38,202 bases of DNA from Planctomycetota bacterium (GTDB taxonomy: Bacteria; Planctomycetota; UBA1135; GCA-002686595): positions 1 to 38,202 of the forward strand of contig NYXZ01000047.1 of NCBI GenBank assembly GCA_002686595.1, written 5' to 3'. Position numbers and translations under genes: made by a program. The notes under the pieces are model-generated. The model was not told the origin of the DNA and did not search any database. It saw only the letters and a program-made list of their open reading frames with translations. Shown piece after piece: positions 34,717-38,202 of this stretch. Position 1 is the first letter of the stretch, and each line of letters opens with the position of its first letter.

Positions 34717-35943
34717 CTAATGCATGACCTCAGTCTGCTTCCCCACCTCGTCCACGGGCCGTCCCCGGTGATCTGATTTCCGCACCGTGTCGAAGAGCAA
34801 GCGCGTCAGCTCACAATAGCGCTCGAAGGCCGCGCTGCCGTATTTCATGTGCACGGCGGGGCAGCGCCCGCGGCAGGCATCCACCAGCTCACAACTGGCG
34901 CAACGCTCTTTCACCGAGCCGACCACGGCGGCGAAGTCACCAGTCAAGCCGTTCAGGCTCAGCTCATCACAGACGCTGGTCTGGCCGCGCGGATCGATAT
35001 AAACGAGATCGCCACCAACGCCGCAGGGAAACCAGTCCCGGTCAGCGGCGCGTGACGCGCTGGCCGCCCCCGGAGAAGTCACGTCGCCACTGCCTCCCGA
35101 GCAGCAACCGGCACCAGCGCCAGCCTTGACAAGTGCCTTTCCCCCCATGGTGCTCTCCATCATAACGCTCTCCGCCATAACGCTCTCCCCCATAACGCCC
35201 CCCCCCGCAATACTCTCCCGCGCAGCCCTCTCCCCCCCTGAGGCCTGCGCGGCACCCGCGAGCCCATCGCCCCCACAGGACCAGGCGTAGTCCAGGGGCA
35301 CAAACATCTTCTCCGGATGGCGAGCCGCCAACTCCAACAGTTGCTCCAGCTCCTCCCCGTATTGTTGGACCGTGAATGGCAACTGCGCGGCATTCATCAG
35401 TTGCCAGTAGACATGGCTGATGGAAGGCAACAGCGGCTCGACCAGCTCAACCAGCGATTTGCCAGCATATGTCATGCGGGCGATGATCGGCATACGCCGG
35501 CCCATGCGTTCCAACACATCTCCATCGATGTGTTCGATAGTGTACTCGTTTATTGAAAGGGAGATGTACCACACACGCTCGCCGAGGGCCTCCACATCCC
35601 CTAGCCGCGTGCCGTTGGTTTGCACGGCAAAGCGCCACTTGATGGCGGGGAAGCTCTCCTCCACCGCATCCATGACCTCCACCATGCGTTCCATGCGCAG
35701 GGTTGGCTCACCACCATAAAAGACGATGAAGCTCTCGCTGATGTCTTGGGTCAGCTCGCTCGTGCAGGTGCTTCCGTTTCCGCTGCTTCCACAATCATCT
35801 GCACCGAATAGGGAGCGCCCAATCGTCTGCAGGACCGCCGCCAGGTCGAACTCATCCCCCGCTCGCTCAGCATCCTGATGCCAGAAACACCAGGCACAGT
35901 CCAGATTGCAGGCCTCTGTCAATGAGACGTAGAAGTGCTTCAT
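34717..35943 (-). CDS. Radical SAM/SPASM-domain protein
   Basis: A 408-residue enzyme. The N-terminus MKHFYVSLTEACNLDCAWCFW carries the 4Fe-4S/SAM cluster motif C12-x3-C16-x2-C19. FYGGEPTLR is the SAM-binding GGEP motif. The C-terminal third (about residues 305-377) has a SPASM/twitch-like Cys array (WFPCGVGG, SVCDEL, CASCELVDACRGRCP, ERYC) for auxiliary clusters. Such proteins often modify ribosomal peptides or mature enzymes. No precursor peptide or partner is visible nearby. Between the two halves, residues about 225-300 hold a low-complexity insertion with five pentapeptide repeats (GESVM/AESVM type) and a CC pair. TATACT 7 bases before the ATG suggests a leaderless transcript. The substrate is unknown. 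Confidence 0.85.
   Translation of the reverse strand: MKHFYVSLTEACNLDCAWCFWHQDAERAGDEFDLAAVLQTIGRSLFGADDCGSSGNGSTCTSELTQDISESFIVFYGGEPTLRMERMVEVMDAVEESFPAIKWRFAVQTNGTRLGDVEALGERVWYISLSINEYTIEHIDGDVLERMGRRMPIIARMTYAGKSLVELVEPLLPSISHVYWQLMNAAQLPFTVQQYGEELEQLLELAARHPEKMFVPLDYAWSCGGDGLAGAAQASGGERAARESIAGGGVMGESVMAESVMMESTMGGKALVKAGAGAGCCSGGSGDVTSPGAASASRAADRDWFPCGVGGDLVYIDPRGQTSVCDELSLNGLTGDFAAVVGSVKERCASCELVDACRGRCPAVHMKYGSAAFERYCELTRLLFDTVRKSDHRGRPVDEVGKQTEVMH
35146..35220. repeat. Five 15-bp tandem repeats inside the radical SAM gene
   Basis: CATAACGCTCTCCGC-type units, five in a row and in frame, encode five-residue repeats (residues about 242-266) between the radical SAM core and the SPASM domain. 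Confidence 0.85.
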
Positions 35944-35950
35944 GGGCGAG

Positions 35951-35956
35951 AGTATA
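35951..35956 (-). promoter_or_regulatory. -10 element for a leaderless radical SAM transcript
   Basis: TATACT on the minus strand, one mismatch from the TATAAT consensus, ends 7 bases before the ATG at 35943. Confidence 0.55.
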
Positions 35957-36084
35957 GGAGTGCGCGGACAACAGTGAGCGAGTATTTGCGCGCTGTCACC
36001 AGGCCAGGGAGCAGTTCACCGGGTCAGGCTTGCGCTTCAGTGCGGCCAGCAGCTAACTCCTCAGTGATGCGCGCCGCGCGACAA

Positions 36085-36685
36085 CTAGGGTCGCCGCAAG
36101 CCCGCCCCATAGACATAAATATTGCCCGTGCGGTTGCTGCAGCCCGCCGGCATGGGGCCGTGGAGGCCGGTGACATCAAAGGTGGCCAGTCCTCCCCAAC
36201 TCTTGCTGGCCCCCACCGGCGCCAGGACTTCCAGGGGCCCGCTTATTCCGGACGACGCGGTGCGGAAGAGGAGGCCATCGAAGTCACGGGCGGCGAAGAG
36301 CTCGTCCGTGCCATCCCGGACTAGGTCGGCGGCGGTCAAAGCCGCCCAAGCCGAGGCGCTGCCCCAGCCGGATGTGGCGGCCAAGACCTCCAGGCCATTG
36401 GCGCCCAACCTAAGATAGTAGAGCTGGGCATCGTCAAGGCGCACCACCGCCAGCTCGTCGAAGCCGCGTTCTCGTTGGTGGAGTTTTTGTAGCCATCGCC
36501 GCCATTGAGCCCCAGGTCCAGGCGCCTGAACTCACGGACCAGTTGGCTCTCCAAAGGTGGAACGAGGGGATTGGGCAGCCCGGAGTGCGTCCACCCCTAC
36601 CCTGAAACTGCGCCAGGCCAGGCGCATCCATAATCCCGCCGAGCAGGCAGCCCACCAGCAGCGCCCCGATCAAGTGTTTGTCCAT
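36085..36685 (-). pseudogene. Exported VCBS/FG-GAP-like protein broken by two frameshifts
   Basis: The minus strand opens with a signal peptide (MDKHLIGALLVGCLLGGIM...GLAQFQGRGG) in one frame. It then shifts to a second frame near 36575-36595, which reads LPNPLVPPLESQLVREFRRLDLGLNGGDG. Near 36460-36475 it shifts to a third frame, which reads FDELAVVRLDDAQLYYLRLGANGLEVLAATSGWG and LTAADLVRDGTDELFAARDFDG. Joined, the pieces make one protein of about 200 residues with repeat-propeller Asp turns, like FG-GAP/VCBS proteins. The promoter-like TAGGCT is still in place, so decay is recent or the two indels are assembly errors. It ends at TAG (36085-36087). Confidence 0.7.
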
Positions 36686-36691
36686 GGCGCC

Positions 36692-36697
36692 AGCCTA
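36692..36697 (-). promoter_or_regulatory. -10 element before the frameshifted exported-protein gene
   Basis: TAGGCT on the minus strand ends 6 bases before the ATG at 36685, matching the leaderless pattern. Confidence 0.45.
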
Positions 36698-36892
36698 GCA
36701 TGGCGCTCAGGTCCTAGCCGCCGAAGGCCCTCCGCCGCGGGAACTGCGCCGACTTCCCTGCCCCTCGTTGGCGAGGCCAACCACCCAGGCCCCGCGCCCT
36801 CCAGCGCCGCTCCATCCGCCGACTTATTCGCATTTTATGTAAGTTTCAAGCCCCCGGGTCCACAAGTGCTTCTGGCGGTGCCTCCCCCACGC

Positions 36893-37402
36893 ATGTCCTC
36901 CCTCCCCCCCGAACAACTCCTCGAGCGCTGGCTCACGTTACACGGCGCACTGATCCACCGCATCCTGCGGGCCTACGCTTTCACCTCCGAAGACCGCGCC
37001 GACCTCCTGCAGGAGATCGCCCTACAGCTCTGGGATTCCATACCGCGCTTCAGGGGCGCAGCAGGTGAGACCACATGGATCTACCGCGTCACGCTTTACT
37101 CCGCCCTTTCCTGGAGCGGGAAGGAACGTAAGCACAAGCTAGGCCGCGAGCCGCTAGCACACCCACCGCTGGCCCCCGACACCACGGCGAAAGCAGAGGA
37201 CCCACGCCTCGCCTGGATTTACGAGCAGTTGGCCACCCTCGACCCCATTGACCGCTCCCTGCTACTCATGCAGTTGGATGGCCAGACTTACCAGTCCATC
37301 GCCACCACCCTGGGTTTCAGTGTCGAGAAGGTCGGTACACGACTGCACCGTCTCAAAAACAACCTCGCTCGACGTTTTGAAGAAAGAGGCCCCAAACAAT
37401 GA
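36893..37402 (+). CDS. ECF-type RNA polymerase sigma factor
   Basis: A 169-residue sigma-70-family factor with only regions 2 and 4. Region 2 is LIHRILRAYAFTSEDRADLLQEIALQLWDSIPRFRG...TTWIYRVTLYSALSW. Region 4 is LDPIDRSLLLMQLDGQTYQSIATTLGFSVEKVGTRLHRLKNNL, with the helix-turn-helix that reads the -35 element. The start at 36893 gives a normal ECF length; the frame is open upstream without homology. The gene overlaps the next by 4 bases (ATGA), the usual arrangement for a sigma factor and its membrane regulator. The 195 bases upstream contain no clear promoter of the TANNNT type near the ATG. Confidence 0.9.
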   Translation: MSSLPPEQLLERWLTLHGALIHRILRAYAFTSEDRADLLQEIALQLWDSIPRFRGAAGETTWIYRVTLYSALSWSGKERKHKLGREPLAHPPLAPDTTAKAEDPRLAWIYEQLATLDPIDRSLLLMQLDGQTYQSIATTLGFSVEKVGTRLHRLKNNLARRFEERGPKQ

Positions 37403-37962
37403 ACTTCGAACAACTACAAGCGGCTTGGGACTCCCAGCAAGATTGCCCGGCCAACACCCTGGACGCTCACACCCTCCGCCAACTCGTCGCCACCAACGCC
37501 AAAGCAACAAGACGGGCGATCAACATCGTCGACTTCGCCGTTGTCTTTGTCTGCACGTTCTTCCCCTACATCAACGGCTTCTTCAGCGGCGAGCACTTCT
37601 ACGAATCAATTGGCGCTGTCATCAACCTCGGCATCGTGACCCATGTCCTCACCCGCCGTCTGCTTCGCAAGCGCCGCGAACAGGCTTTCCCCACAACATT
37701 GCTAGGCGAAGTGGACCGTGCCATTTTCCGCCTGCACTATCTCTTCTGGTGGTCACGCAACTTCGCCTGGTGGTTCATGCTTCCCACGGGTGCCTACACG
37801 ATCCTTTCACTCACCCAGCACTTCCGTTGGCCCGGCTTCCTCGCAGCCCTCATCATGTACCCGCTGATCACGCTCCTGGTAGTCAAGATTGGGCACCATC
37901 ACTACGCTCCCGAAGAAGCCAAACTGAACTCCCTGCGCCTCAAGCTAGGCGCGGAGAGCTAG
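37399..37962 (+). CDS. Membrane protein coupled to the ECF sigma factor, candidate anti-sigma
   Basis: A 187-residue protein. A soluble N-terminal segment of about 40 residues (MNFEQLQAAWDSQQDC...) is followed by about four hydrophobic segments (near 43-60, 66-86, 120-141 and 146-166) and a basic/charged C-terminus. The ATGA overlap with the sigma factor gene implies translational coupling and a regulatory partnership. No zinc-finger (ZAS) motif is present, so if it is an anti-sigma factor it belongs to a different type. The N-terminal helical segment is the likely sigma-binding part (inference). Confidence 0.65.
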   Translation: MNFEQLQAAWDSQQDCPANTLDAHTLRQLVATNAKATRRAINIVDFAVVFVCTFFPYINGFFSGEHFYESIGAVINLGIVTHVLTRRLLRKRREQAFPTTLLGEVDRAIFRLHYLFWWSRNFAWWFMLPTGAYTILSLTQHFRWPGFLAALIMYPLITLLVVKIGHHHYAPEEAKLNSLRLKLGAES

Positions 37963-37995
37963 AAACAGAGTGGTTCTCCGGGGCGCGTCCAGCGC

Positions 37996-38202
37996 TCAAC
38001 GAGCAGCAATGATCCGAAAGTGCTCGAGCTTGGCGATCGAGACATCCTGCCAGGCGTACAAATCGACTTCGTCGTAGTCCACATAGATGTCGTCGCCTTC
38101 GCTGTCGACCATGACGCGGAAAGCCGGGTCGCCGTTGTTGAGCAGGATGGTGTCAATCTCGTTCCATTCCGCATCATAGATCGAAATGAAGCTCGGCCCG
38201 AC
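37996..38202 (-). CDS. 3' end of an acidic protein, truncated by the window edge
   Basis: An open minus-strand frame of 68 codons runs from the right edge to a TGA at 37996-37998, without an internal stop. The product (SFISIYDAEWNEIDTILL, VMVDSEGDDIYVDYDEVD, DVSIAKLEHFRIIAAR) is strongly acidic and has natural codon use for this genome. It is convergent with the membrane protein gene, with 33 bases between them. No family is recognised. The start lies outside the window. Confidence 0.6.
   Translation of the reverse strand, partial: VGPSFISIYDAEWNEIDTILLNNGDPAFRVMVDSEGDDIYVDYDEVDLYAWQDVSIAKLEHFRIIAAR

Overview
The window is a high-GC stretch (roughly two thirds G+C by eye) of a bacterial chromosome. 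Lipoprotein lipoboxes, an outer-membrane efflux factor and a three-part RND pump point to a Gram-negative cell envelope. Long carboxypeptidase-regulatory-repeat proteins, a sulfatase-like lipoprotein, FecR-type and ECF sigma regulators and large GT-C glycosyltransferases fit a planctomycete or a neighbouring environmental lineage. No marker gene fixes the phylum, so this is an inference only. No rRNA, tRNA, phage gene, transposase or CRISPR array was seen.

Layout. 1-649: T-poor low-complexity repeat DNA. 650-8835 (minus): gltX, a FecR-domain anti-sigma-like protein, a metallophosphoesterase overlapping a beta-propeller protein by 4 bases, an 888-residue repeat protein and a Ppx/GppA phosphatase. 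8899-11077 (plus): adenosine deaminase and an esterase. 11192-13168 (plus): an exported M23-like protein. 13286-17983 (minus): a TMTC-like membrane glycosyltransferase candidate, queF and a second GT-C-type membrane protein, with a third GT-C protein (18240-19988) facing away. 20209-28539 (plus): a Cys-rich exported protein followed by a TolC/CusB/CusA copper/silver-type efflux operon. 28683-29984: an SGNH-like exported protein, followed immediately by a MITE-like element (29981-30242). 30342-33871: a small membrane protein, a convergent lipoprotein, and a sulfatase-like lipoprotein gene interrupted by one in-frame TAA. 33928-35943 (minus): beta-carbonic anhydrase and a radical SAM/SPASM protein. 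36085-36685: a doubly frameshifted exported repeat protein. 36893-37962 (plus): an ECF sigma factor overlapping a membrane protein. The 3' part of one more minus-strand gene runs off the right edge.

Two genome-scale signals stand out. First, seven genes have a TANNNT hexamer ending exactly 6 or 7 bases before the start codon, which places transcription starts on the start codon, that is, leaderless mRNAs. Second, short GC-rich tandem repeats (9, 15 and 20 bp) have expanded both between genes and in frame inside loops of otherwise conserved proteins (gltX, radical SAM, GT-C proteins).

The best candidate for an under-described system is the metal-efflux operon. It has a Cys-rich exported first gene, a membrane-fusion protein with two heavy-metal-binding modules plus a C-terminal metal-binding-like domain, and an enlarged CusA that keeps the methionine triad.
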